Below the pieces are notes generated by a model, which worked only from the letters and a program-made list of their open reading frames with translations, was not told the origin of the DNA and did not search any database. Of a stretch of 36,085 nucleotides of DNA, positions 7,953 to 16,690 are shown in pieces. This DNA comes from Bacteroidales bacterium (GTDB lineage: Bacteria > Bacteroidota > Bacteroidia > Bacteroidales > UBA12077). Location: assembly GCA_021740225.1 (NCBI GenBank), contig JAIPAF010000004.1, positions 1 through 36,085 of the forward strand, in the 5' to 3' direction. Position 1 is the first letter of the stretch; the number at the start of each line of letters is the position of its first letter. The translations under genes were made by a program, and so were the position numbers.

Positions 7953-10900
7953 CTACTTAAACGCCTTCTCCAGCAGTCCGTCTCCGGAAAGTTTCAGCCT
8001 TTCGAAATAGTCGGGGATAGGTTTACCCATAAGCTTGTCCACATAAAGTTTGGCAAGGTACTGGCCAAGCATATATCCCTGGCCGCGCAGCCCCAGGAAA
8101 AGTCCCAGCTCAGGGTCGATCACCATCCGAGGCTCCACGTAATATCCGGCCCAAACGGCCTGGAACCCGACAGAAGACAACCTGGGAATCCAGTTGGTAA
8201 AAATCTCGGTGGCAATGTTCATGAAATCCAGCGAGTTGACCTTTAAATTTTTACCTGTTTCATTGGGCTCAACAGCGGGTGAAGCACAGCCGATCACCTG
8301 GCCGGTTTCAGCAAGCTGCTGACCATACACGGCAACAAAGCCTTTGTAATTTCTCCTGTCGATCATCATCGGCAGGTGATCGCCGTTCACACCCAGGTAG
8401 GGCAGCCTTCTGGTGATGAAAGCCTGGTGTTTCACCGGGAACAAGCCGGTTTCAATGCCCATCCTCCCTGCAAAAGCAGGACCTTCATGACCCAACGCAT
8501 TGACAAACACACCGGTTTGGTATTCCACATATTCCCTGTTGTGGTTCCGAACCAGCACTTTATATGTATCGCCCTCCTTTTGCACATCGATTACCCGGCA
8601 ATCCTCTTCAATGGTGCCGCCGAGCTTTTCGCCCAGGTGCCGGACCAGATCGAGTACCTTGCCCGGAGTCGACTGCCAGCAATTTCTGGCGACCAACGCG
8701 CCCTTATAGGTTTTCAGATTGGGATTGAAATAAGGGGAGAGCTCTTTTTGAAAATCCTTGGGCCCGATCATATAAGCATCAGACCATTCCATGGACTTCT
8801 CCAGGATTTTATAAATCTCATCGTTATGGGCAAAAGTGACATACCGGTTGGGCCGATAATCGACGTTGGCAATCTCCTGAAGTTCCCTAAAAATCCGGTT
8901 GTTGTTGTCAGCAATATCAGATAGCTCGGGCAGGCTGAAATTGGATCTGCCTCCTGCAATATTTCGCCAGGAGGAACCCCTGTTGCAGTTGACCAACACC
9001 GGTTCCTGACCCGCCTCTGCAAGGTAACGGAAAAGGGCGCTGCCTCCTATTCCGCCACCGGCAACCAACGACTGAACGCTTACCTTTTTTACCTTCCGGC
9101 CATTCGTAAAGGGTTGCACATTTTCATGAACCTCCCTTGGATAAAGCTCACCCATCGAAATCTGGTTTGCCATGGGGCCACGGGGTGTAGCCTCTCCTAC
9201 CAGAGATTTCCCGTATTTGGGCAATATTTGCTTCAGGCGCTTAACGCAACGCTTGCCACGACAAGACCCCATTCCCAGTCGCGTAGTGTGTTTTACCTCA
9301 TCCACGCTGATGAACTTGCGTTCTCCAATGACCTCCAGTATATTCTTCAGCTTAACGTCATCACAATGGCAGATATACTGTTCCATTTCAAGATCACCCT
9401 CGTAAGACTCAAAATGTAGTGCTTCGGGATAGGATGTTTTGGCAAGGAAGCCCCGCACTTCCATAAGACTATCACCATGTAGATTGTCCGATTTCACCCG
9501 TGCAATATGGGTTTTGTTCGGCTTCCGCTGTATTTTCTCCACCCGGCCTTCACCAAGCTTCCTGCCGTGGTTGTCCACAAGATAAACCTCTCTCCCTTCC
9601 TCTGCCTCCATCTCTATGGGCAGAAAAACCCAATCTTTCTTCAGATTGTATCCGAAAATGGCCAGGCCGGGACACTGATACACGCACTGCATGCATCCCG
9701 TACATTTTTCATAATCAATCACGGGAACCGTGCCTGTTGACGACTTGGTAATGGCCCCGAAAGGGCACACAAACGCGCAGGGATTGCAGGCAAAACCATA
9801 CAGGCAATCAATAATCACAAACGGCTTTTTCTCCCTGCGTTCTTTCGAAGGCTTATAAGGCTCATCCAGAACCCTGACCGGCTCTTGCTGGGAATCAATA
9901 TATTCTTTGGAAACTTTCAGGTAATCGTTATAATGATATTTTTTCCCCATCTCATTAAGAATATCATAGGCCACCTGCTTTCCTCTCAGCACGGCACTGG
10001 TTCCCTCGCCAATGCGAATCGCATCACCCGCTCCGTGGCAATCCCTTCCGAATATTTCCTTGCCCTTGGAAAGCAATCCATCATCCGAAACCAAACCCGT
10101 ACATATATTGATGGCATCGATGTCTTCGATCACCTTTTCGGTGTCGGGGACAGGTTCAAAATTCTCAGATTCCGCAACCACCGCCCCGACAATGCCATCG
10201 TGGTTTTTATTGGGTATGGCTTTCAACAACTGATGAGAAGTGATTATGGGTATACCCAGCCGCCTAACCCGAGCTGCCTGGACCGGGAATCCCCCTTCAT
10301 CAGGCAAAGCCTCCAAAATGGCCTTCACATTGGCGCCAGCCTGTATCAGTTGGTAAGAAGTGAGATAACCAATATTTCCGGCTCCTACAGTCAAAACATT
10401 CTTCCCCAGCAAAGTACGTTCAAGGTTCATCATCTTCTGAACCACAGCGGCTGTATATACGCCCGGAACATCATCGTTTTCGAAAGGCGGCATAAAAGGT
10501 ACCGCACCGGTGGCCACAACCAGGTGACCGGCATCCACATAATAAACCTCTTCCGTCTTAATATTTTTTACTGCCAGGCGTTTTCCTTCCAGAATATCCC
10601 AAACAGTTGAGTTAAAAAAAATTCCGGTAAGATCCTCACCTGCAAGTTTTTTAGCTATATCAAACCCCCGCATTCCCCCAAATGTCTTTTCTTTCTCAAA
10701 GAAAAAAAACTGGTGGGTTTGCATGAGGAACTGTCCGCCAATCTTTTCATTGCTATCGATCACCAGATTATCAATATGATAATCGTCAAATATCACTCGT
10801 GCTGCCAGGCCAGCCGGACCGGCGCCTATAATGACCACATCTGTTTTGTATACATCATAAGCCTGACCGGTAGACACCACAGTTTGACGGGGTTCATAAT

Positions 10901-11186
10901 TAAGCGGTATTTTACGGATCTCGTTTACATGATCCACCGGTGTGATGCAAATCCTCCTTACTTCTCCGTCCACGATCATCTCGCAGGCACCACATTTCCC
11001 TATACCGCATTCCAGACTGCGGTTTCTCCCTTCCAGACTATATGAATGCACAGGAAACCCGGCCTGATGCAGAGCAGCTGCAATGGCAAGCCCTTTTTCA
11101 CAAGTGATGAGATGGCCTTCATAGGAAAAAGTAACGGTTTCTCTTTTGTCTATATCCAGAATGGGATGTCCTGTAATGGGATACAT
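7953..11186 (-). CDS. Fused multi-cofactor FAD-dependent amine/amino-acid dehydrogenase-like protein
   Basis: One 1077-residue chain joins five modules: a [2Fe-2S] ferredoxin-like domain (Cys60, 65, 68, 80); an FAD/NAD pyridine-nucleotide-disulfide-type oxidoreductase (GAGPAG at 121-126, second dinucleotide fold GAGNIG at 268-273); two 4Fe-4S clusters (Cys461/467/470/474 and Cys495/498/501/505); a BFD-like [2Fe-2S] domain (Cys606, 608, 642, 647); and a C-terminal D-amino-acid-oxidase-type FAD domain (GGGIGG at 710-715). The same parts occur as separate subunits in hydrogen cyanide synthase HcnABC, opine oxidases and archaeal dye-linked proline dehydrogenases, which oxidise C-N bonds of glycine, opines or L-proline. 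By analogy the C-terminal domain oxidises an amino acid or secondary amine and the clusters relay electrons to the N-terminal flavin. The substrate is unknown. The gene stands alone, with an inverted repeat upstream at 11221-11250. Confidence 0.85.
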   Translation of the reverse strand: MYPITGHPILDIDKRETVTFSYEGHLITCEKGLAIAAALHQAGFPVHSYSLEGRNRSLECGIGKCGACEMIVDGEVRRICITPVDHVNEIRKIPLNYEPRQTVVSTGQAYDVYKTDVVIIGAGPAGLAARVIFDDYHIDNLVIDSNEKIGGQFLMQTHQFFFFEKEKTFGGMRGFDIAKKLAGEDLTGIFFNSTVWDILEGKRLAVKNIKTEEVYYVDAGHLVVATGAVPFMPPFENDDVPGVYTAAVVQKMMNLERTLLGKNVLTVGAGNIGYLTSYQLIQAGANVKAILEALPDEGGFPVQAARVRRLGIPIITSHQLLKAIPNKNHDGIVGAVVAESENFEPVPDTEKVIEDIDAINICTGLVSDDGLLSKGKEIFGRDCHGAGDAIRIGEGTSAVLRGKQVAYDILNEMGKKYHYNDYLKVSKEYIDSQQEPVRVLDEPYKPSKERREKKPFVIIDCLYGFACNPCAFVCPFGAITKSSTGTVPVIDYEKCTGCMQCVYQCPGLAIFGYNLKKDWVFLPIEMEAEEGREVYLVDNHGRKLGEGRVEKIQRKPNKTHIARVKSDNLHGDSLMEVRGFLAKTSYPEALHFESYEGDLEMEQYICHCDDVKLKNILEVIGERKFISVDEVKHTTRLGMGSCRGKRCVKRLKQILPKYGKSLVGEATPRGPMANQISMGELYPREVHENVQPFTNGRKVKKVSVQSLVAGGGIGGSALFRYLAEAGQEPVLVNCNRGSSWRNIAGGRSNFSLPELSDIADNNNRIFRELQEIANVDYRPNRYVTFAHNDEIYKILEKSMEWSDAYMIGPKDFQKELSPYFNPNLKTYKGALVARNCWQSTPGKVLDLVRHLGEKLGGTIEEDCRVIDVQKEGDTYKVLVRNHNREYVEYQTGVFVNALGHEGPAFAGRMGIETGLFPVKHQAFITRRLPYLGVNGDHLPMMIDRRNYKGFVAVYGQQLAETGQVIGCASPAVEPNETGKNLKVNSLDFMNIATEIFTNWIPRLSSVGFQAVWAGYYVEPRMVIDPELGLFLGLRGQGYMLGQYLAKLYVDKLMGKPIPDYFERLKLSGDGLLEKAFK

Positions 11187-11220
11187 TAATATATTCCTTT
11201 AAAATTAAAGAATGAAGATC

Positions 11221-11250
11221 AAAATCATCCCGGGATTTTTCAATGATTTT
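11221..11250. promoter_or_regulatory. Nested inverted repeat upstream of the oxidoreductase gene
   Basis: AAAATCAT (11221-11228) and ATGATTTT (11243-11250) are perfect inverted 8-mers, and a second 10-bp palindrome ATCCCGGGAT lies at 11227-11236. The element sits 35-64 nt upstream of the ATG at 11186. It could be an operator or a leader hairpin; no function is shown. Confidence 0.3.
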
Positions 11251-11424
11251 TATCAGGACAATGATTCATAGATAAAAGGATGGATCAGTACTTTTTGTGT
11301 TTGAAAATTTTTCAAATCCCAAACGGTTGTAGTTTATGTCTATAGGGGCAGAATTTCCCCAACTACCCACCCGGCGGGAGAAGTTCTGCTTTCGAAAGGG
11401 AGGGGGAGGCCAGTCAAAATACTA

Positions 11425-12237
11425 CTATTCTTTCCAGATATTTTTCTTTTCCAAATGGATGGATTCATCAAAGAACATCCGGGCGATGGATTCAAAGTAT
11501 TCGGTGTAATCAGAAACGTAAAATACATCCTCCGGATATTTCCGATTGTTTAAAAGATTGTGTTTTTCGAGCAATTCCTTCAGGTGCAGGGCTACAATAT
11601 TGGATGAATCCACAACTTCCACATTAAAATCGAAAAATCTTCTGATCTGGTTTTTAATGATGGGGTAATGGGTACATCCCAAAATCAGGGATTGTATATT
11701 TTCCAGTCTTTTATCCGACAGGTAAGCCCTGATGATGGCATTGCTGATGTCGTCATAAACAAATCCCTCTTCAATCATCGGGACAAATAAAGGAGTAGCG
11801 AGTGAACTTACCTCTATCCGGTCATCTTTTTCCATAATTTTATGCTCGTAGGTCCCGCTTTTTATGGTTGCCTTTGTTCCAATAACGCCTACCTTTTTTC
11901 CTGAAAAACGGCCGATAATATAATTGACCACCGGATCGATCACATTCAAGAGGAACACACTATTATTCAAATGACTGACAAGCTTATTATAGGCCACTGC
12001 GGACGCGGTATTGCAGGCAATTAAAACGAGTTTCACGTTTTTCTCCAGGAGAAAGTCTGTAATTTGAGTGGAATAATTAATGATCGTTTCATTGGATTTA
12101 TCGCCATAAGGAAGGTGAGCAGTATCTCCGAAATAGATGATCCGCTCGTCAGGCAATACATGTTTTATAGCAGAGGCTACAGTTAAGCCACCTACTCCTG
12201 AATCAAAAATGCCAATAGATTGTTCGGGTTTTAACAT
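11425..12237 (-). CDS. murI: Glutamate racemase
   Basis: MurI makes the D-glutamate used by MurD in peptidoglycan precursor synthesis. From the ATG at 12237 the protein has 270 residues, the usual size. An in-frame ATG at 12288 is rejected because the extra codons run through a strong terminator (12256-12282). The motif IGIFDSGVGGLTV (8-20) is the family signature. The two catalytic cysteines are Cys75 in ACNTASA and Cys188 in GCTHYP. It is the last gene after the OmpH pair, but the terminator separates it from them. CATTTTTG (minus strand, 12248-12255) is a 7/8 match to the -7 element and would give an almost leaderless mRNA. Confidence 0.96.
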   Translation of the reverse strand: MLKPEQSIGIFDSGVGGLTVASAIKHVLPDERIIYFGDTAHLPYGDKSNETIINYSTQITDFLLEKNVKLVLIACNTASAVAYNKLVSHLNNSVFLLNVIDPVVNYIIGRFSGKKVGVIGTKATIKSGTYEHKIMEKDDRIEVSSLATPLFVPMIEEGFVYDDISNAIIRAYLSDKRLENIQSLILGCTHYPIIKNQIRRFFDFNVEVVDSSNIVALHLKELLEKHNLLNNRKYPEDVFYVSDYTEYFESIARMFFDESIHLEKKNIWKE

Positions 12238-12255
12238 GATGATGCGGCAAAAATG

Positions 12256-12282
12256 AAAAAAAGACCATCTCCTGAGATGGCC
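12256..12282 (-). terminator. Rho-independent terminator after ompH, just before murI
   Basis: On the minus strand GGCCATCT-CAGG-AGATGGTC forms an 8-bp stem (one G-U pair) with a 4-nt loop, directly followed by C-free U7 (plus-strand A run 12256-12262). It is 24 nt after the ompH stop and 18 nt before the murI ATG. Confidence 0.85.
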
Positions 12283-12306
12283 TATCATTCAACTATTCAT
12301 TAACTG

Positions 12307-12825
12307 CTACTGCAATCCAAGCTCTTCCTGAACCAGAGGCATCACATTTTCGCTTTGTTCGGATTGATAAACGATGGCCCCTGCACTGGTATCAAAAATA
12401 TAAATATACCCGTGTTGTTTTCCTACCCGCTGTATGGCATTGTCAATCCTGTTCATCAGGGGTTTCATCAATTCCTGCTGTTTCTGCTGCATATCCTGCT
12501 GGGCGGTAGACTGAAATTCCTGGATCCGACCTTGCATTTGCTGCAATTCCTTTTCCTTGGATTTTCTGACCATTTCGGAATAATTTTGCCTGTTTTTCTG
12601 GTATTCCTGGAATTTTTGCGAATACTCCTGGCGCATGGTTTGCATTTCCTTCTGGAGCATTTTTTGGTATTCTTGCATTTCCTGTCTTATACTGTCTCTT
12701 TCAGGCATCATACTCATTAGCTCGGACACATTAAGGTGCCCGAATTTTAGATCCTGGGATTGTGCAAAACTAACAGCAGGAAGAACAAACGCTATTAATA
12801 ATAATGATAAAACAATTCGCTTCAT
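12307..12825 (-). CDS. OmpH/Skp-family periplasmic chaperone (second copy)
   Basis: The protein is 172 residues, with the signal peptide MKRIVLSLLLIAFVLPAVSFAQ. The mature part is a long Gln/Lys/Glu-rich coiled coil (about 40-130), the tentacle arms of Skp, flanked by the short beta core (KFGHLNVSELMSMMPERD and, near the end, GYIYIFDTSAGAIVY). Skp trimers hold unfolded outer-membrane proteins in the periplasm for delivery to BamA. It lies 41 nt after the first OmpH gene, in the same operon as bamA, and a strong terminator follows it. A candidate internal promoter (12854-12885) may raise expression of this copy alone. It has much more Gln and Met (QQMQGRIQEFQ, QQDMQQKQQEL) than its paralogue, so the two copies have diverged. 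Confidence 0.9.
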   Translation of the reverse strand: MKRIVLSLLLIAFVLPAVSFAQSQDLKFGHLNVSELMSMMPERDSIRQEMQEYQKMLQKEMQTMRQEYSQKFQEYQKNRQNYSEMVRKSKEKELQQMQGRIQEFQSTAQQDMQQKQQELMKPLMNRIDNAIQRVGKQHGYIYIFDTSAGAIVYQSEQSENVMPLVQEELGLQ

Positions 12826-12853
12826 AATTTACTGATTTTAAAATATTAATTTA

Positions 12854-12885
12854 CAAATTTATTAATTTATTTTTTATATCCCAAT
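12854..12885 (-). promoter_or_regulatory. Candidate internal promoter before the second ompH gene
   Basis: The minus strand reads TAAATTTG (12854-12861), a full TAnnTTTG match, with ATTG (plus CAAT, 12882-12885) 20 nt upstream as an imperfect -33 element. It is 29 nt ahead of the ATG at 12825. The A+T-rich setting makes a chance match possible. Confidence 0.3.
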
Positions 12886-13379
12886 TCTTTCAAAACATCG
12901 TCGCTTTTATCGTAATTGGGATCGGTGTAGAGTATATTGGATTGACCGGCTGCATCGAAAATAACCGCATAGTTGCCCCTGCTTGCAATGGTTTCAATAG
13001 CACTATACACTTCTTCCTGGATGGGCTTCACCAATTCCTGTCTCTTTTGATAAAGTTCACCTTCAGGGCCGAAATACTTTCTCTGCAGTTTCTGAATCTC
13101 CTTTTTCTTTTCATTAATTTCATTCTGTCGCCTTTGTTTCATTTCATCCGTGAGCAATACCTTTTCACTTTGAAACTCCTTCTCCATTTTCTCTAGTTCC
13201 TGTTTTTGGGTTTCAAGCTCCTGTTGCCATTCATAGGACAATTGATCCAATTTTTCCTGCGCGGCCTTATAGGCCGGAATGTTATTTAAAATATACTCGG
13301 TATTTACATAAGCATATCTTTGGGCGTATGATACGGAACCGATAAAAACCAACAGGAGTATGAATATCCATTTCCGCAT
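12867..13379 (-). CDS. OmpH/Skp-family periplasmic chaperone (first copy)
   Basis: The protein is 170 residues from the ATG at 13379; a TTG two codons upstream is less likely. The signal peptide is MRKWIFILLLVFIGSVSYAQ. The mature start RYAYVNTEYILNNIPAYKAAQ is the conserved OmpH beta strand and helix. A Lys/Glu-rich coiled coil (about 40-115, with QELEKMEKEFQSEK) follows, and the core is closed by YAVIFDAAGQSNILYTDPNYD. It acts as a holdase for outer-membrane proteins on their way to BamA. It starts 10 nt after the bamA stop, the arrangement found across Bacteroidota and similar to bamA-skp in Proteobacteria. Confidence 0.92.
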   Translation of the reverse strand: MRKWIFILLLVFIGSVSYAQRYAYVNTEYILNNIPAYKAAQEKLDQLSYEWQQELETQKQELEKMEKEFQSEKVLLTDEMKQRRQNEINEKKKEIQKLQRKYFGPEGELYQKRQELVKPIQEEVYSAIETIASRGNYAVIFDAAGQSNILYTDPNYDKSDDVLKELGYKK

Positions 13380-13389
13380 AGGCAACGCG

Positions 13390-15900
13390 TTAAAATTGCT
13401 GTCCGATTAGGAAATGGAACTGGCCCCCGTTCGCGTCGGGTCTGCCCGGTATTTCATCAAATCCGTAACCCCAGTCGATGCCCAATAATCCGAACATGGG
13501 AAGGAAAGCCCTTAGACCGATTCCTGCAGATCTTTTCAATGATAAAGGATCTAACTCTTCAGTATTTTGCCAGGCATTGCCCGCCTCAATGAATCCCAAA
13601 ACATAAATGGTAGCCTGGCGTTTAAGAGAAACGGGATATCTCAGCTCCATATAGTTCCTCTCATAAATATTGCCTGCTTTCTTACCTTCTTTATTAATAG
13701 GCGTCAACGAACTATTTTCATAGCCGCGCAATGCAATGGTTTCTCGGCCATATAAATTGTAGCCTGATATACCATCACCGCCAACATCGAAGGTGCCAAA
13801 CGGACTGTGGCCGATATCTTCATTGTAATACCCCAGGTATCCGAACTCCGTGTTTACAGCCAATACAAGGTCACCAAGCAATCTCTGATACCACTCGCCT
13901 TTATATTTCCATTTATGGTATTCAATCCAGTTATATTTCACAGCTTGTGAAGCCGTTTTGTAATTGATGTCGGTAAACAGGGAATATGGTGGGGTAATTT
14001 TTAGTGTAAGCATGAACTTTGAACCACTTCGCGGATAAATCGGCTGGGAAACGGAGTTTCTGCCAAAGGTGGTAGAAAAACTGAAATTATTTGCTATCCC
14101 ATTTTCAATGATAAAGCCTCTCCTTTGCCAGTCTTTCAAATTATACCGCTCATAACTAAACGAATTGCTTAAGATAAAATAGTCGTCCGGCCATTCAAGC
14201 CTTTGCCGGAGTCCAACAGAACCACCTGTAATTTTAAAATAAGATTCATCAGTAGAAGCCCCCCGGAAAAATCTACCAAAGCGACCGGCAGTATTTTGTA
14301 TCGAACGATAGGCTGAAACGGAAAAATTGTTCGGTTTTTTTCCACCCAACCAGGGCTCCTGAAAAGAGATGCTGTAGTTTTGATAATAACTTCCGTTGGT
14401 TCTTGCACGGACAGATAAAGTCTGGCCGTCTCCCGAAGGCACAGGTTTCCAGGCATCCTTTTCAAAAAGCCGACGGGCAGAAAAGTTATTAAAGGTAATT
14501 CCTATGGTACCGACAAACATTCCGGCACCCCAACCTCCGGATATTTCCAACTGGTCGTTGGGTTTTTCCACCACTGAATAATTCAGATCCACTTCACCTC
14601 TTGACTGATTGATATTAATGGGTTCAATCCCCATTTGTTCAGGATCGAAATGGCCAAGTTGTGCCAACTCCCTTTGTGAACGCTGAATGGCCGATCTATT
14701 GAAAAGATCACCGGGCTTGGTCCTCAATTCTCTTCGGATAACATGCTCGTTGGTTTTGGTATTGCCTTCAATAATTACCCGGTTCAACTGCGCCTGTTTT
14801 CCTTCCTGTATTCTCACCTCAATATCCACCGAATCGTCTTCTATTTGTGTAATTACCGGATTGGCATTAAAGAACAAATACCCGTTATCCAGATATAAGT
14901 TTCCAACAGCATCTTCAGCAGCGTTGATCCGCTCGTTCAACAACGACATATCAAAGGGATCCCCTTCATCTATTTTAAGCCTTTGCATGAGCATTTCCGT
15001 GGGATAAACAGTGTTTCCCGTCCACTCAATATCATCAAAGAAATACTGCTTCCCTTCATGGATTTGTATATCAATTTTAATGCGATCCTCACTCACCGAA
15101 TACACCGTATCATCAACAATTCTGGCATCCCGATATCCGTTTTCCATGTATTTATCAATGATTTTCTCCTTGTCTTCTTCATACTTTTCAGGAATAAACT
15201 TTGAACCCTGGAAAATGTTCCAGTTCTTCTTATGGGTATGTTCCATAGTCCTTCTTAATTCACCGTCATCAAACACGGTATTTCCCGAAAAAGTAATGTC
15301 TTTAATCTTCACCTTCTCGTTCTTATTAACCCTGATTTGCAAGTTCACCCGGTTGCTACGGGTGGTGTCATCCACCCTGGTTACCTGTATTTCTGTATTT
15401 AAATATTTTTTGTCGTAAAAATATTCCTTAATGGTTTCTCTAATGTTGTTAATCACATTCCTGTTAACCTGGCTTCCCTGCTTCAGCTTAAGTTCCTCTT
15501 TGATGTCTTTCTCTTCCCGATTGCGAACACCGATAATGTCAAATCCGGAAAGCCTGGGCTGTTCTTGTAAGTATATTCCGAGAGAAATGGAATCCACCTG
15601 AACCTCCTTGGCAAAAATCTTAACATCCGAAAACAGTCCCTGCGACCATAAATTATTAATGGCTTTGGTTATTTGCTCTCCGGGAATGGTTATCCGGTCG
15701 CCCTGTCTTAATCCTGAGAGGTTGGCCAGTATTTCCTCATCCAGATATTTTACCCCCTGTATATCAATTGATTTGATGTAATATTCCTGGGGGTTTGAAT
15801 AATCCATCACCTCATAATCCGGTTTCTTTTCCTGGGATAAGGTAACGTTCTGCATGAATAAAAACAATAAGCCAAATATTAGTGCAACTTTCCTAACCAT
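13390..15900 (-). CDS. bamA: Outer membrane protein assembly factor BamA (Omp85)
   Basis: BamA is the beta-barrel that inserts proteins into the outer membrane. From the ATG at 15900 it has 836 residues, with the signal peptide MVRKVALIFGLLFLFMQNVTLSQ. A longer reading to 16008 overlaps uppS by over 100 nt and delays the signal peptide, so it is rejected. Five POTRA repeats span roughly 40-420; examples are IKSIDIQGVKYLDEEILANL, ITFSGNTVFDDGELRRTMEH and VIIEGNTKTNEHVIRRELRT. The 16-strand barrel occupies the rest, containing the conserved GGDGISGYNLYGRETIALRG region near strand 13 and ending in the aromatic HFLIGQQF. Its ATG overlaps the uppS stop by 8 nt, indicating translational coupling, and two Skp-like chaperone genes follow. 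Confidence 0.96.
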   Translation of the reverse strand: MVRKVALIFGLLFLFMQNVTLSQEKKPDYEVMDYSNPQEYYIKSIDIQGVKYLDEEILANLSGLRQGDRITIPGEQITKAINNLWSQGLFSDVKIFAKEVQVDSISLGIYLQEQPRLSGFDIIGVRNREEKDIKEELKLKQGSQVNRNVINNIRETIKEYFYDKKYLNTEIQVTRVDDTTRSNRVNLQIRVNKNEKVKIKDITFSGNTVFDDGELRRTMEHTHKKNWNIFQGSKFIPEKYEEDKEKIIDKYMENGYRDARIVDDTVYSVSEDRIKIDIQIHEGKQYFFDDIEWTGNTVYPTEMLMQRLKIDEGDPFDMSLLNERINAAEDAVGNLYLDNGYLFFNANPVITQIEDDSVDIEVRIQEGKQAQLNRVIIEGNTKTNEHVIRRELRTKPGDLFNRSAIQRSQRELAQLGHFDPEQMGIEPININQSRGEVDLNYSVVEKPNDQLEISGGWGAGMFVGTIGITFNNFSARRLFEKDAWKPVPSGDGQTLSVRARTNGSYYQNYSISFQEPWLGGKKPNNFSVSAYRSIQNTAGRFGRFFRGASTDESYFKITGGSVGLRQRLEWPDDYFILSNSFSYERYNLKDWQRRGFIIENGIANNFSFSTTFGRNSVSQPIYPRSGSKFMLTLKITPPYSLFTDINYKTASQAVKYNWIEYHKWKYKGEWYQRLLGDLVLAVNTEFGYLGYYNEDIGHSPFGTFDVGGDGISGYNLYGRETIALRGYENSSLTPINKEGKKAGNIYERNYMELRYPVSLKRQATIYVLGFIEAGNAWQNTEELDPLSLKRSAGIGLRAFLPMFGLLGIDWGYGFDEIPGRPDANGGQFHFLIGQQF

Positions 15901-16678
15901 AATGCGGTGCGTTGTTTTTCTTTTTATTCGATTCATTTTGATCCTTGAGCTGACCACTTGTCTTGCCAAATCTTCTCTCCCGATTCTGGTAGTCAACAAT
16001 TGCTTCATAAAAATTTTCTTTTCTAAAATCAGGCCAAAGCACTTCTGTAAAATATAACTCCGTATAAGCCAACTGCCACAATAAAAAATTGCTGAGCCGG
16101 CATTCCCCGCTTGTCCTTATCAACAGATCGGGATCGGGGATATCCTTGGTGGTAAGATATTTCTTAACTGTATCATTATCCAAATCATCTTCTGTTCTTC
16201 CCTGTTTAACATCATTCCCGAAATTTCTCATAGCCTCGGCCAATTCCCAACGCGCGCTATAGTTCAATGCCAAAACAAGGTTCAACCCTGTATTATTCTC
16301 CGTCTTTTTTTTGGCTTCGGCAATTTTTCCCCGGACGTTGTCCGGTAGTCCGGTGATATCTCCAATGCACAGCAAACGAATATTATTCTCTATAAGGGTT
16401 TTAATCTCCCTGTCGATGGTTGAAATCAACAATGACATCAGGGCTTCGATCTCGTGTTTGGGACGATTCCAGTTCTCTCGCGAGAATGCATACAAGGTGA
16501 TGTGAGAAATACCTAAGTCTGCCGCGGCTTCCACGGTCTCCCTTACTGACTTAACTCCCTCCTTATGTCCGAAAATTCGCTGATTACCTCTTTTCTTAGC
16601 CCAACGACCGTTACCATCCATAATGATGGCCACATGCCCGGGTAATCTTTCCTTATTTATTTGTTCTTTTGTTGCCAT
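15893..16678 (-). CDS. uppS: Isoprenyl transferase (undecaprenyl diphosphate synthase)
   Basis: UppS condenses eight isopentenyl diphosphates onto farnesyl diphosphate in cis to make the C55 lipid carrier for peptidoglycan and surface polysaccharides. The 261-residue length is normal. The catalytic Asp21 lies in IIMDGNGRWAKKRG. Other signature regions are GHKEGVKSVRE, TLYAFSRENWNRP, and the terminal RTSGECRLSNFLLWQ with LYFTEVLWPDF, which bind the diphosphates and Mg2+. The C-terminal 25 residues are polar and basic. It starts 12 nt after the DUF6089 gene and its stop overlaps the bamA start. Confidence 0.97.
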   Translation of the reverse strand: MATKEQINKERLPGHVAIIMDGNGRWAKKRGNQRIFGHKEGVKSVRETVEAAADLGISHITLYAFSRENWNRPKHEIEALMSLLISTIDREIKTLIENNIRLLCIGDITGLPDNVRGKIAEAKKKTENNTGLNLVLALNYSARWELAEAMRNFGNDVKQGRTEDDLDNDTVKKYLTTKDIPDPDLLIRTSGECRLSNFLLWQLAYTELYFTEVLWPDFRKENFYEAIVDYQNRERRFGKTSGQLKDQNESNKKKNNAPHYG

Positions 16679-16690
16679 AGATCAAAATAG

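Noticed and set aside
11340-11528. 62-codon minus-strand frame and an imperfect hairpin at 11348-11389
   Set aside because: The frame is a shadow of the murI 3' end; the hairpin has bulges and no U tract, so I do not call it a terminator.
15901-16008. N-terminal extension of BamA
   Set aside because: It would overlap uppS by over 100 nt and put 36 residues before a normal signal peptide.
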